A program made the position numbers and the translations under genes. The notes beneath the pieces are model-generated. The model had not been told where the DNA came from. It worked only from the letters and a program-made list of their open reading frames with translations, and ran no database searches. From Trichobilharzia szidati (taxonomy: Eukaryota; Platyhelminthes; Trematoda; Strigeidida; Schistosomatidae), in the NCBI GenBank assembly GCA_944472155.2, contig OX235279.1, positions 150,620,199 through 150,684,198 on the forward strand: a stretch of 64,000 bases of DNA, read 5' to 3'. Below are positions 35,801-44,111 of this stretch, piece after piece (positions within the stretch are counted from its first letter, which is position 1; each line of letters starts with the position of its first letter).

Positions 35801-37361
35801 ATATATATATATATATCCCAAGCAATTTCTAGTTATGCTGCTTGAAATAATAGAGAAGATTTGTAGCTCAGGTGGATGATTTGGAATTAGTTGTGCTCTT
35901 TGAGCTGGTTGGTTTAATTGCGAAGGACTTTCAAATTCCAAGTCAAGAAAAAATTATCAGTACAGATGTAAATCGACTACCAGTCACGAATATGTTTGCC
36001 AGGAGATACAATTCTACCATTCATGGAGAATTTAAATCAGTTCATTTTATGCTAAAACTTGCGCTGAAGGTGTTGTCCAGAAGGACGACAAAACCTCCGC
36101 AATTGAATCAACCAACTCAGAGAACACGACTAGTTCCAAGTTATTCTGCTTATTAATGACTACAAAAATTTAGTTAACTGTCATATTATGATCAATCTCC
36201 GGTTTGTTACGTGTGGTCAGGCATATTAGATTAGTTGATAGCTGCTTTGGATAGTCTTCACCAACACAACGATTTTACGCCGTATACCTTATTTATTTAC
36301 TTTGACTAACAGATGTGAATCAGTATAGAAATTTTGATTGAGTAAAGATTGTTCCCCACCGCCGTCCTCTCCCTGTTTTTGTGCTACTTTTGTGGTTGTG
36401 TTTATTGGTGCGATCTCAGCTGCACAGACTAGTTGTATCCCCCGTCATGAAAATGTCCAAGCCACCTAGAATCGGATACGCTTACGTCAATCTGAAATTG
36501 GTTTGCAAATCTGCACTCAGTGTCACAAAGAACAAGATTCGGATTTTCAACACAAATGTGAAGTCAGTCAGTTCTTCTATTCGGGTCAGAAACACGATGC
36601 GTCACGAGAAGCATTCTCAACAGGTTACAGACTTTTATCAACAGCTGCCTTCGCTCCATATTCAAGATCAAGTGGCCAGAAAGAATTAGCAGCAAGAAAC
36701 TCTGGGAACGAACCGATCAAGAACATATCGTTCAACAAACATGTAGAAGGAAACGGAGATGGATAGGGCACACACTGAGGAGACCGTCGAATAACACCGC
36801 GTGCCAAGTTCTCGAGTGGAACGTGTTATGCGTGAGTCCGAGAGTGACATGGGGGGAAATGAGAGATTACAGGCAATCGTGAGCCTAGCTAGAGAGGAAA
36901 GCAGAGAATAAACCAAAGTGGAAATGTACCGTAGAATCCCTATGTTCCACTTGGAGCCTAAGGGAACAATAGTAATATAATAATTAGTTACATTTTGTAA
37001 CCTGTTCGGTTTGTTGAGTTTTTTTTTAATAATCTAAAGGATAATGACTAGCTAATGATTGAGTGCAGAACAGTAATTCTTTCAGCACTCAGAAACTTTA
37101 AATGTCGGAAATATGTGCAAAGTGCTGGTTGTCGAGATAATTAATCTAGTATTTCGTTAACTTCTTGGTAAATTTTGGTCCATGTTTTGATCTCTGTCGA
37201 AAGAGCATGTATTCAGATATAAGTTTCTACTTCTTTTACTAGTTTTATTTTCTGTTGTAGAATTTCTTTTTGTGTCTAACAGCAACTGCAAGTCATCATG
37301 ATTAATACAACAATTAATCGCATTTATTATATTTTCCCTTTTCAGGCCTTCGAATAACTAG
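26810..37361 (+). CDS. EIF3G: Eukaryotic translation initiation factor 3 subunit G (5' exon missing)
   Basis: Five exons join in phase: 26810-27098, 27531-27728, 31357-31581, 35175-35281 and 37346-37361, giving 277 residues to a TAG at 37359. Exon 1 has WIDELSNDPASLPP and ARKNWKKFG-like ERKKWKKFG, the conserved eIF3g N-terminal domain. Exon 2 has the zinc knuckle CSYCKGGHFTRTCPYK (C-x2-C-x3-H-x4-C). Exons 3-4 hold the RRM: RNP2 VRVTNL and RNP1 GFAFISY, with the intron falling directly before RNP1. The protein ends VDWAKPSNN, like human VEWAKPSTN. eIF3g is a peripheral subunit of the eIF3 complex on the 40S ribosome and acts in scanning and initiation. The start-codon exon was not found. The introns (432, 3628, 3593 and 2064 bp) are largely retroelement sequence, and all splice sites are GT-AG. 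Confidence 0.95.
27813..28050 (+). mobile_element. tRNA-derived SINE joined to RTE 5' leader and RTE 3' tail
   Basis: The head (27813-27884) is tRNA-like: GTCGG pairs with CCGAC across it, with an A-box TGGCATAGCGG and a perfect-looking B-box GGTTCGATCCC. The anticodon arm collapses into GACCATG/CATGGTC with a two-base loop, so this is not a working tRNA. The body (27888-27985) matches the RTE leader, including GAGGCTAGCAACCCC and CTACAGAAACTTCAA. The end, CCCTATGTTCCACTGGGG (about 28000-28020), matches the RTE 3' end at 36.94 kb (CCCTATGTTCCACTTGGAG). I infer pol III transcription and mobilisation by the RTE enzyme. It lies in eIF3g intron 2 in sense orientation. Confidence 0.78.
28110..28990 (+). 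mobile_element. RTE-type LINE with internal deletion (5' part)
   Basis: The copy opens with the family leader (GTGAGGCTAGTGACCTCC, then CCGCTGCAAAAACTTC), continues through SGESLREASQP..CR-like sequence and GAWNVRTMF-like sequence near 28320, the GELF.NFCALNGLVI-like block near 28610 and YKDVSKVT near 28670. At about 28740 it jumps to post-RT sequence: IEKTELMAMPNSEQQA, then (frame-shifted) FTYPGSIISTTCG. The RT core is therefore deleted. The 3' end probably resumes at 30.29 kb. It lies in eIF3g intron 2, sense orientation. Confidence 0.68.
29300..30125 (-). mobile_element. Penelope-like element fragment (linker and GIY-YIG endonuclease)
   Basis: The minus strand reads CPFSYKRTLLSRAKRI and VLENYLKENGYPQSLIDKY, then KLDFKGDDTMRIIKRILSA and ALYRKYPTAKLV, the linker after the RT in Penelope-like proteins. 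After frame changes come YPFTCTCGSSYIRRTEKWA (GIY-YIG-like CxCGSxYIGRT), then EHVPRSF, TKHLIDTGHRVDALASF and VEAIAIKGQKHDLCVQKK, the usual C-terminal end. Several frameshifts make it non-functional. It sits inside the interval between the two RTE parts in eIF3g intron 2 and appears to have split that RTE. Confidence 0.8.
30290..30620 (+). mobile_element. RTE-type LINE 3' end
   Basis: The plus strand carries LLQIRRPERISNKELCQQT, then a WLWTHAEET-like remnant of WIGHTLRRP, and ends TGTCCCACTCGGAACCCAAG followed by GGAGTAGTAATAATATAATAAT. The same order and tail occur at 36.5-36.98 kb. Its position and orientation suit it as the 3' end of the RTE beginning at 28110, separated from it by the Penelope-like insertion. 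That joining is inference. Confidence 0.7.
31840..32025 (-). repeat. Penelope-like terminal fragment (weak)
   Basis: The stretch GACAGCGTTTCGAACACAAT, then TTATTGTTCATTATCATATC, resembles the outer ends of the palindrome arms at 32.40 kb (GACGTTTCAAGCACAATTTA, then TTGCTCATAATCATATC). The minus-strand frame ends in NKLCSKRCHP, echoing NKLCSKRHQ at the arm ends. It is probably another copy of the same element's 3' end. Confidence 0.4.
32342..33016. repeat. 675-bp near-perfect palindrome of Penelope-like 3' ends
   Basis: Arms 32342-32665 and 32693-33016 are inverted copies of 324 bp each with a 27-bp spacer. The few differences are base changes and two compensating 3-base indels. Reading outward on each strand, the arms encode RWRERLITESLFIESTPNTC, then NRNESSLIPEIWK and NKLCSKRHQ before a stop. 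This resembles the end of a GIY-YIG domain (the glutamate in ITESLFI would be catalytic). An AATAAA occurs just after the stop on each side. The loop has a 12-base palindrome, AATGCATGCATT. The palindrome lies in eIF3g intron 3 and could form a long hairpin in the pre-mRNA. Confidence 0.9.
33283..35080 (-). mobile_element. CR1-like LINE, family B, 5'-truncated, in eIF3g intron 3
   Basis: This minus-strand copy holds the RT from just before FRPIAITSPFLK to the C-terminus, a 3' untranslated region and an (ATT)n tail at 33303-33283, preceded by TACTGTTTTTGGAATAAAGT. The tail matches that of the sister copy at 56.37 kb (ACTGTTCTAGGAATAAAG). Truncation at about 35075 is the usual outcome of incomplete target-primed reverse transcription. 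It is antisense to eIF3g. Confidence 0.88.
33800..35074 (-). pseudogene. Family B reverse transcriptase, C-terminal 424 residues, uninterrupted
   Basis: The frame is open throughout. Visible motifs are FRPIAITSPFLKTMEKLLL, FAYKHSRSTLDAA, CAFLDYTSAFDSVP (motif A, catalytic D present), EAGVPQGTVLSPFLFSFFLH (motif B), VKYADDLTVSM (motif C), LNPSKCQTVNF, IKYLGLILSSDLSW and, near the end, SPCISSGRTRSNFRKLYART. The endonuclease and first RT motifs are lost through 5' truncation, so it cannot move on its own. Codon 1 in this frame is not a true start. Confidence 0.85.
35793..35816 (+). repeat. (AT)12 microsatellite
   Basis: Uninterrupted alternating AT over 24 bases in eIF3g intron 4. Confidence 0.95.
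35881..36138. repeat. Small element with 46-bp inverted repeats
   Basis: Positions 35881-35926 (TTGGAATTAGTTGTGCTCTT, then TGAGCTGGTTGG) and 36094-36138 (ending AGAACACGACTAGTTCCAA) are imperfect inverted repeats with about eight mismatches, enclosing 167 bp. The size suits a MITE or the terminal part of a Penelope-like element. No target duplication was checked beyond the eye. It lies in eIF3g intron 4. Confidence 0.5.
36500..36985 (+). mobile_element. RTE-type LINE 3' end (WIGHTLRRP type)
   Basis: The plus strand, with frame changes, reads TKNKIRIFNTNVKSV, LRSIFKIKWPERISSKKLWE, RKRRWIGHTLRRPS, a decayed ALEWN-like VLEWNVLC, and ends CCTATGTTCCACTTGGAGCC, then TAAGGGAACAATAGTAATAT. This is the C-terminus and tail I expect for the RTE family whose 5' ends occur at 14.5, 18.9 and 28.1 kb. 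It lies in eIF3g intron 4, sense orientation, 360 bp before the last exon. Confidence 0.75.
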
Positions 37362-37477
37362 TCGTGTTGTGTCTAAACAGCTATCCTGTTTGACAATACA
37401 ATCCAGTGACTTGTTTCCAGTTACTTCTATGGTGAAAATGTTTTGCTTTTAATTTTTTGTTGAAGAAAGATTTATCA

Positions 37478-37483
37478 AATAAA
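37478..37483 (+). terminator. eIF3g polyadenylation signal AATAAA
   Basis: A canonical AATAAA lies 117 bases after the eIF3g stop codon, followed within about 15 bases by a T-rich stretch (TTTGTCTTCTTATTTTTAC). It is the best candidate for the gene's 3' end. Confidence 0.7.
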
Positions 37484-37699
37484 TGATTTGTCTTCTTATT
37501 TTTACAGCAGAATTAATCTGTGATAGTAATCTAGTAGTAGTGTGTATCACAAACTATTCTATCAACAAAACATGACATTTTGGATTAACCTTTCTTCGTT
37601 GGATTACTGACACAATTGTGAACGATTTGGGGCTATGTTATCATTAGTCTTCAACCATTGATTCATAGAGTTCTTGAGAGTCTCAACAAGGCAGTTTAC

Positions 37700-37990
37700 C
37701 CATATCTGATCATTATAATTTGTTTCCAGACTAATCGTATATCAGCCAGCATTGCTCGTCGAGGAGGTCGGTGGCTGGGTGAACATAACACCCCTTAGCC
37801 ATTCAAAGCGATATGTCTTCACCTGATCATTTGCCTTTCCCTGCGCTTACCTACACTGAGCCTCATTATTACTTTCTACATTGTGCCACTCAATATGTTA
37901 AATTGAACGCAGGTATTTATGGTCAGAAACGTTAAGTTTTCCCGTATCTTCCAATTTCTACGGACACATGACAGAGTGTAAAGAAGGACG
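37700..37990 (-). mobile_element. LINE C-terminal remnant (RWLGHVLRM type)
   Basis: From 37930 downward the minus strand reads KYLRSI and HIEWHNVESNNEAQC, then a WLRGVM-like remnant of WLGHVLRMP and RRAMLAD-like sequence (CGACGAGCAATGCTGGCTGA). The order matches the fragment at 24.8-25.2 kb. It is short and heavily mutated. Confidence 0.55.
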
Positions 37991-38419
37991 AACTAATGAC
38001 AGATGTGAGCGATGGGTTTCAACCTGTTCTTTGGGAATACTTTATTCGATCTGTCACTTAAGTAGGCCGATTAGTTTTCTGAAGTATAGAGTCCAGTTGG
38101 TGGAGTGAGCTGATACTACTTTGCACCAGTTACGTATGAACACGTCAATGTAGATGGCCATAATACTAATTAATCTTAAAGGGGTTAAGAAAGTCAGAAT
38201 AGGTTCTCCTCGAAGGTCTCCAAGTATAAGCTACAGCTTCTCCAGGGGACCTACCGAGATTTTGTTAACCATCGGAATACACAAACTAAACTTGTTTGTA
38301 GGTCACTTGTAGGGAGGTATTTGTAACAATCGAAATGGTGTAATCAGTCATCATATATTTTCAATGATGAGATCAAATTGTCATATGTGCCTGTATATAC
38401 GTGTGTAGTTGTTGTCTGT

Positions 38420-39654
38420 AGAACACCCAAATTCATAAGCGAAAATTATGATAGTTGTTCACAGGTCAGAAAATAGTAGTCAGTAATTTCCATCTGTCTT
38501 GTTTAATTAGTCTTCCGGATACATATGATAAGTCTATCCCTTTTAGTTTTCGCATTCGATTTGGTTAAATAGTATATATGAGGCTTCAATGGAAATTCAT
38601 CTTACATTGAAGATTTCACTCTCCGTATCGTCGTTACCGGTCAAAATGTTTCTAGCTCTATTGACGAGATTTAAGGCTACTGAAACTTTCATGCCTATTG
38701 GATGATTCGGAAAAGCAGTTCAAGTATTTGTTGAAATGGACAGTTTTCTATACGTTGTTAACTTTCTTTTTCCATACATCTGTCTTTTGACAAGAGAATC
38801 AGAAAAAATTTTAGAGGCCCATCATTTGACTCCATTCTCTTTGTAGATTTCATACAACTTGAAGTGAAGTTTTTACGCATCAGGAAGTTTTCTTTTTCAT
38901 CTTTTTTAATAATGATAAATGCATTGTCCATGTATCTGCATCATACAATAGACTGATAACAACATTTCAAATACGAATAGCAGAAAGAGGGAGATTTCTC
39001 AGGTGTCCCGAATAGCCATTTCATATCGAAAAGCTACAGCAGAACGACTTTCAAGAGTATTTGCCTGTGTTGTAAAGGTCTATTTCAAGCCCTCTAATTC
39101 TTTAGAGGAAGCTTCAGTTAGTATCAAAGATATATTTCCTAAGATAACACAACTGCTTTTAGGATAAAATGTAAGGCTTGATACATAGGGGAAAGTAGTA
39201 GAGAGGTGAAGGTCTGCATGAATGAATAAAAGCTATGCACAAAATGTTTACCTAGAGATGAAATAGGGTTAAAGAGTAAAACAAAGATCAGTTATAGCAA
39301 TACGTGTTATAGTTAGTGAACAGAAGATAAATATTGAAATGTCTAAATACTAGAAAACGGATTCCAGTCGCAAAGAACCATGGAGGTTCAGTAGCTTTAA
39401 ATCTCGTCAATAGAGCTAGAAACATTTTGACCGGTAACGACGATACGGAGAGTGAAATCTTCAGTCTAAGATGAATTTCCATTGAAGCCTCATATATACT
39501 ATTTAACCAAATCGAATGCGAAAACTAAAAGGGTTAGACTTATCATATGTATCCGGAAGACTAATTAAACAAGACAGATGGAAATTACTGACTACTATTT
39601 TTTGACCTGTGAACAACTATCATAATTTTCGCTTATGAATTTGGATGTTTCTAA
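38420..39654. mobile_element. Inverted composite of Penelope-like element parts
   Basis: Two inverted arms, 38420-38684 and 39387-39654, are near-identical over 265 bp. The 702-bp interior has RT sequence on the minus strand next to the left arm: YMDNAFIIIKKDEKENFL, then LPFLDVLV-like and HPIGMKVSVALNLVNRARN running into the arm. Next to the right arm, on the plus strand, is GIY-YIG-like YIGESSREVKVCMNE and LPRDEIG. The RT catalytic motif RYVDD is altered to RYMDN. The left arm continues RT-linker coding, so the right arm is probably the copied segment, attached to the end of a GIY-YIG domain in the opposite orientation. Confidence 0.78.
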
Positions 39655-41037
39655 CACAACAAACAAACCTTCAGGAAAACATTATTTTGGCTTTCTAAAC
39701 TCTCAGTGGCTATTAGAATTAATTTTATAACGATCCAGTTTGAATAAGCGCTGAAATCTCTGGTCTGGCCATTTATATGGTTACTTTGTGAGTTCAAATT
39801 TAAGGATGGAAACGCGTCTAGCGTGGAACACTAGTTTTATTGTTTACTGGAATTCTTAGTAGTTTCTTCAAAGCTTACAAAATATTGAATTAATGCTTGG
39901 TTACACGTTGTGTAGTTGTCTTATATGTATGAGGGTTTTAAGGAGACTTCATATCAATTAGTATAGGAAACATTCTCCCATTGTTACTGATTAATGCATG
40001 GCTGTCTTAAAGGTCTTAATGACTTTATATACGCCTGTTTGTGAGAACATATTTGGTTACTAAAGAGGATCTAAACTGCAACTGGCTACAAATTATTTCT
40101 CCTCGAGGAACGTGAGACCTTGACATTCAATACATGCGTTAGATAAGTGATTCTCTTATAGTTGGCATGACTTAACAGCTAGAGACTGAAGATGAAAATT
40201 GTGGTTGTATTCTGATTTAACTCTTAGGATTCTTGAGAAAATTCTTAAACGACTCTTACTTCAGTTAATGGGGAAATCACAAAATAGAAAGTTCAGATGA
40301 GTTTAAATTTGTCTGACATTCCTCAAAGGAATATCATTTGTAATAAGCAATCCCATTTACTGAAGGAGAGTGAAACGATTGAGAATAGTTGCAAATTTAC
40401 TAACTAATTAACTTCAAGCCTCGTTGAATGAGAAACCACTTCCTTTGAAGTCGTATCAAAGGGGAGGATAAGAATTTCCTTGTAAGCTCTGCTATCAACA
40501 AATCTAGCTCCTGCTAGTTATTCATTTCTCGAGTCACACGTGTTTACAAATAGCTCGTTTTCAAAGCGTTGATACAATTGCATAACCTGATAAAATGACT
40601 TGCACAATGTATTGTAGACGAATTATAACTAGCGATAAAAAAATATTGTTTATCTATGTAAATTTAGTTGATAATTTGACAAAAATATTATTTACTGGAA
40701 GCCATATATACTCGGCACAGATTCATCCAGTTACAAGCTATTCACGAATGGTAGAATGCAAATGAAATCCACACCGTTTTTCTAGTTGAAAGTTCAAAGT
40801 AATAACAGCCGACAATTTTCAGATGAGCAAATCCTCTGTTGTACTACTGTTCACAAATTCGGATAACCAGCCTAAGAAATCATGAAGGCGGAATAATCGG
40901 TTTTGTCATATGGAAAGTACAGATAAAGATTACCACACGATGTTAAGCAAACACAACATTTTATGCTTACAGAGGATTTATTTTACAAGACAAAGTACAA
41001 TTTGTTTACAGTAAATCATTAGTTTATGCCACAATTT
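39655..41037. other. No feature recognised
   Basis: AT-rich sequence downstream of the COX20 homologue (minus strand) and beyond the Penelope-like composite. No gene, RNA or repeat signature was recognised. The COX20 3' untranslated region must fall at its right end. Confidence 0.5.
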
Positions 41038-41370
41038 CTATTTTAATGAGGAGTATTTTTGAGCTAGTTCTTCATCTAACCGCTTTTTAAAATCGGAGAA
41101 AGTCATCCGACCTCGGTGCTTACTTTTAAACTTCATATGATGACAAATTAAGCTATCTAAGATATATATTGCATACGAAGACTTACTTAGTAGATGTTGC
41201 AATAAACACCATAGATATAACGCCGACTCGTACTCCACGACGAAGATTACCTGGAGAGAAAGCTGTAAACACAAATTCACTTACTTGTCCTCAGGAAATC
41301 AATAGCTCCAACCGTTAAGCCACCAAGTCCACCCCATAACAAAACAGATTTTTTACAATCTGTATTCATG
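41038..41370 (-). CDS. COX20: Cytochrome c oxidase assembly protein COX20 homologue
   Basis: Three exons on the minus strand, 41370-41285, 41250-41187 and 41152-41038, join in phase to 87 residues from the ATG at 41369. The product shows NTDCKKSVLLWGGLGGLTVG, then AIDFLRTSNLRRGVRVGVIS, aligning with human COX20 CARHSILYGSLGSVVAG, FLFTSRIRRSCDVGVGG. The two hydrophobic segments correspond to the family's two inner-membrane helices. COX20 is a mitochondrial chaperone for COX2 in complex IV assembly. The C-terminal half is basic and acidic, like the human tail. Both introns are exactly 34 bp. The human protein has about 30 more N-terminal residues. A CATTACAG just before the ATG could be an intron or spliced-leader acceptor, so an upstream exon is possible. 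Confidence 0.82.
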
Positions 41371-43560
41371 CTGTAATGTAGTTCAAGTCAAAAGGAATCC
41401 TAGCAGAAACGTTAGTAAAAGTAATGGTTTTAAATAATACCTTTGAAATTATTACGAATATCTGATCACCAACATGTAAACAATATTGTTATTAGCTATA
41501 AACTACCAGGTTATGAATTTTTGCTTACTGACGTAGTAGAATAAATGTGTTATGCACACAAACAGTCTGATTTAACGACATAAAAGTTGGAATGAAGGTA
41601 GGCCTCCGAAACGATTGATTTACATGGTAGCAAACTGCTTCTCTGGGTTACATGGGTTTTTGGTTGTCGTGTATTATAAAATTAATTAGATAACTAATAT
41701 TAATGTTTTTTGATTGAATATACTTCGAAACTGCTATCAGTAGCACAAAGATACTCACGTACATTTTGCTCGTAAATCTTAACACCAAATCTTTAATTTT
41801 TCTTCTGTTTTTAATCTACCAAAGTTTATTTTAGAACTCGACATTAAAACTCTGTTAAATTTCGTTTCTGTATTGGTCTGAAGTGCAGTAACATGGATCA
41901 ATACAACTGTACACCTGTTTGATAAACTGTTGCACCACACATTACTCTGCGGTCTTTTCCAGCATGATGAACTACTATGTAGGTGTTGATAATGTAAGGT
42001 TATCAGAGTAACAATGCTCAGAAAGGAAACCAGAGTTCACATTTCATCGTATGGAATATATATTTTTACTACTGAAGTGCAGTCATTTTTTAAGTCATAG
42101 AAGCGTGTAGCCAGATCTATAAAGTATAATTAAACGGAAAGTTTGTGTGCATAGATAGTCATATAACCACTGGTAACGGCGTAGCAGATAGTAAGTGTAT
42201 CTAATGCCATAGCTGTTCCAGACACTCCTGGTGCTCCCACAATGTCAAGCTGAATATATGTGGTTAGGTTTGATGGTTTTAACGAATTCATGTTTATGGG
42301 GACAGGTGGACATAACGTACAGAATACTCGTAAAATGGTCACTTGACATCTACCCAATTCATGTTATTTAGAGTGCCCTTAAAACATTTAGCTACAAACT
42401 AGAAGGTATATGTTTTACACAGCAGTTCGCTGTGAAAGGGTCACAGTTCATTGCAACATAAGTACCTCCACTTAGGTGCTTGCATCCGGTCCGGAAACAG
42501 TGACTAATGATGGGATTGGAGACTATAACAGGTAAAGGAGATGAAGTAGTCAATCAAGTTGAAGATCTTCGTCAGGTGGGATGGTTGATTATTTTTACAG
42601 GAAAACAGAAAAACTACTTTTCACCACATCAACGAGCTAAAGTGGTTTTTTACTGACACAGAATCAGGCAAGTCGAACGGAAACATATCAATCCACGAAG
42701 TTATCAAGTGTTTGTAAGAGACAAATACGTAGGAATATGATGCACAATCAGGATCCATCGAAATGTAAAACTTATTAGATAAGTCATAATCGCTTAACAT
42801 AGAGATGAGCGAATTTCCTCTGACTCGAAATCCTGGATATTTCCAGTTGCATTCAGTAGATTACTCTCTTAAGATAATGAGATTTAAAGACCCTGTGGTC
42901 ACTGACTTGTGTTTACACAGCGACTTTCTGCTGAATAACTAAACACCCTTATTGAACAGTCTGTCCCAATGGTGTGTCAACACGTTGCATTCGTCTGCTT
43001 GTCGAGTGTCAGGTGCAAGAAGTTAATATATCGGCTTGAAATGACGCATCATAATGCGACTGCAGTTTCATTAAGACCTAGTAATAAATTCCTACTTAAG
43101 GTAAAGAAGAAATTGAACTATCACGGTGAACTTGAAGAAAAGCAATCCAGAGGGAGAGGAATGACCCTCAGACGGTCAGTCAATCAGTGAAAAAGAAGAG
43201 GAGCCCAGTGAAGCATGAAAAAGTGAGTAGGAAAGTATGAAAAACCATACAACTGCCCTTTTTCGGCTTATCTCCGTAAAATCTGACAATTTTGCTGTTC
43301 CACTACCATGATCTGACTGCGCGTTTGGTCATGGGTTTCCCTGGATCGCTATTATTTTACTTAGTTTTGTTATAGTTTTTGTCCCAAAAGCGTACATAAA
43401 CACATATAGAGGAACATAGCTCAATAATAACGTGAAGTAAAATGCGTACATTTGTAGCACATGATAGGAAAATAGCGCCTAATTATTTGTTTAAATTCTT
43501 TTCCCCAGACCTGAATAAAACCGGATCAATACTTATAGCTAACTCTTCGGTTGAAGAATA
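41371..43560. other. No feature recognised
   Basis: This flanks the 5' side of the COX20 homologue. A 75-codon minus-strand frame (42130-42357) contains a stretch that could be an exon (LDIVGAPGVSGTAMALDTL after a TTCAG), but I recognise no family and found no joining exons. The rest is AT-rich without signature. Confidence 0.4.
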
Positions 43561-43587
43561 AAGGTTCCTTTTAACTCCTGTGTAGCT

Positions 43588-44049
43588 TTGGTATACTCCA
43601 TGGTTGTTCACGGCATTCCTGAACTGGAAACTGGGAACGCTTGTGAGAAGCACTGTCACGATGTCCAGCAATGGAGATGGTTGGCATCCCAGATGGGTCT
43701 GGGAAGTTCAGGGGCTGTCTCTATTTTTAGACTGCCTCGACCCACTCACCTAATGTCAATTAACACCCCACATCTGTTAGCTGTTAAGTTTAGCTCCCGA
43801 GACCACTTGACTACTGCTCTCCAGAGATGGTACGAGACCAAAGACAAGGTCAGCAGACACATTCGCTGCTGCGAGAGCCGGCCTCGTACCCAAAGGAGAG
43901 AGCAAAACGTTGTCATAGAACATCCCCAACCCCTAGTCACAATACAGCGGTGCAGCACGGACGATGATAGCCAGTGCCATCCAAGTGCTCCGATTGAATC
44001 AGAAGAAAAAAACTCCAACAGGCCGGTTCCCGGGGAATCGGCCAACTAG
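43588..44049 (+). pseudogene. Family C ORF1, C-terminal part
   Basis: The 153-codon frame begins without a credible start and shows VVHGIPELETG, HDVQQWRWLASQMGL, AVSIFRLPRP, LLAVKFSSRDHLTTALQRWY, a pattern shared with the nucleic-acid-binding domain of CR1-type ORF1 proteins (GIPE, SIFRLP, LLVKF). The tail is basic and then acidic. The N-terminal part is missing through truncation. Confidence 0.6.
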
Positions 44050-44111
44050 TTCGTAGGATAACTCCTCAACCGACAGCCCACATCACGTCAACCACCCCCC
44101 AATACGGGGAC

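Noticed and set aside
42130..42357. Possible upstream exon of the COX20 homologue
   Set aside because: The sequence does not resemble the COX20 N-terminus and no phase-compatible donor leads to the exon at 41370.
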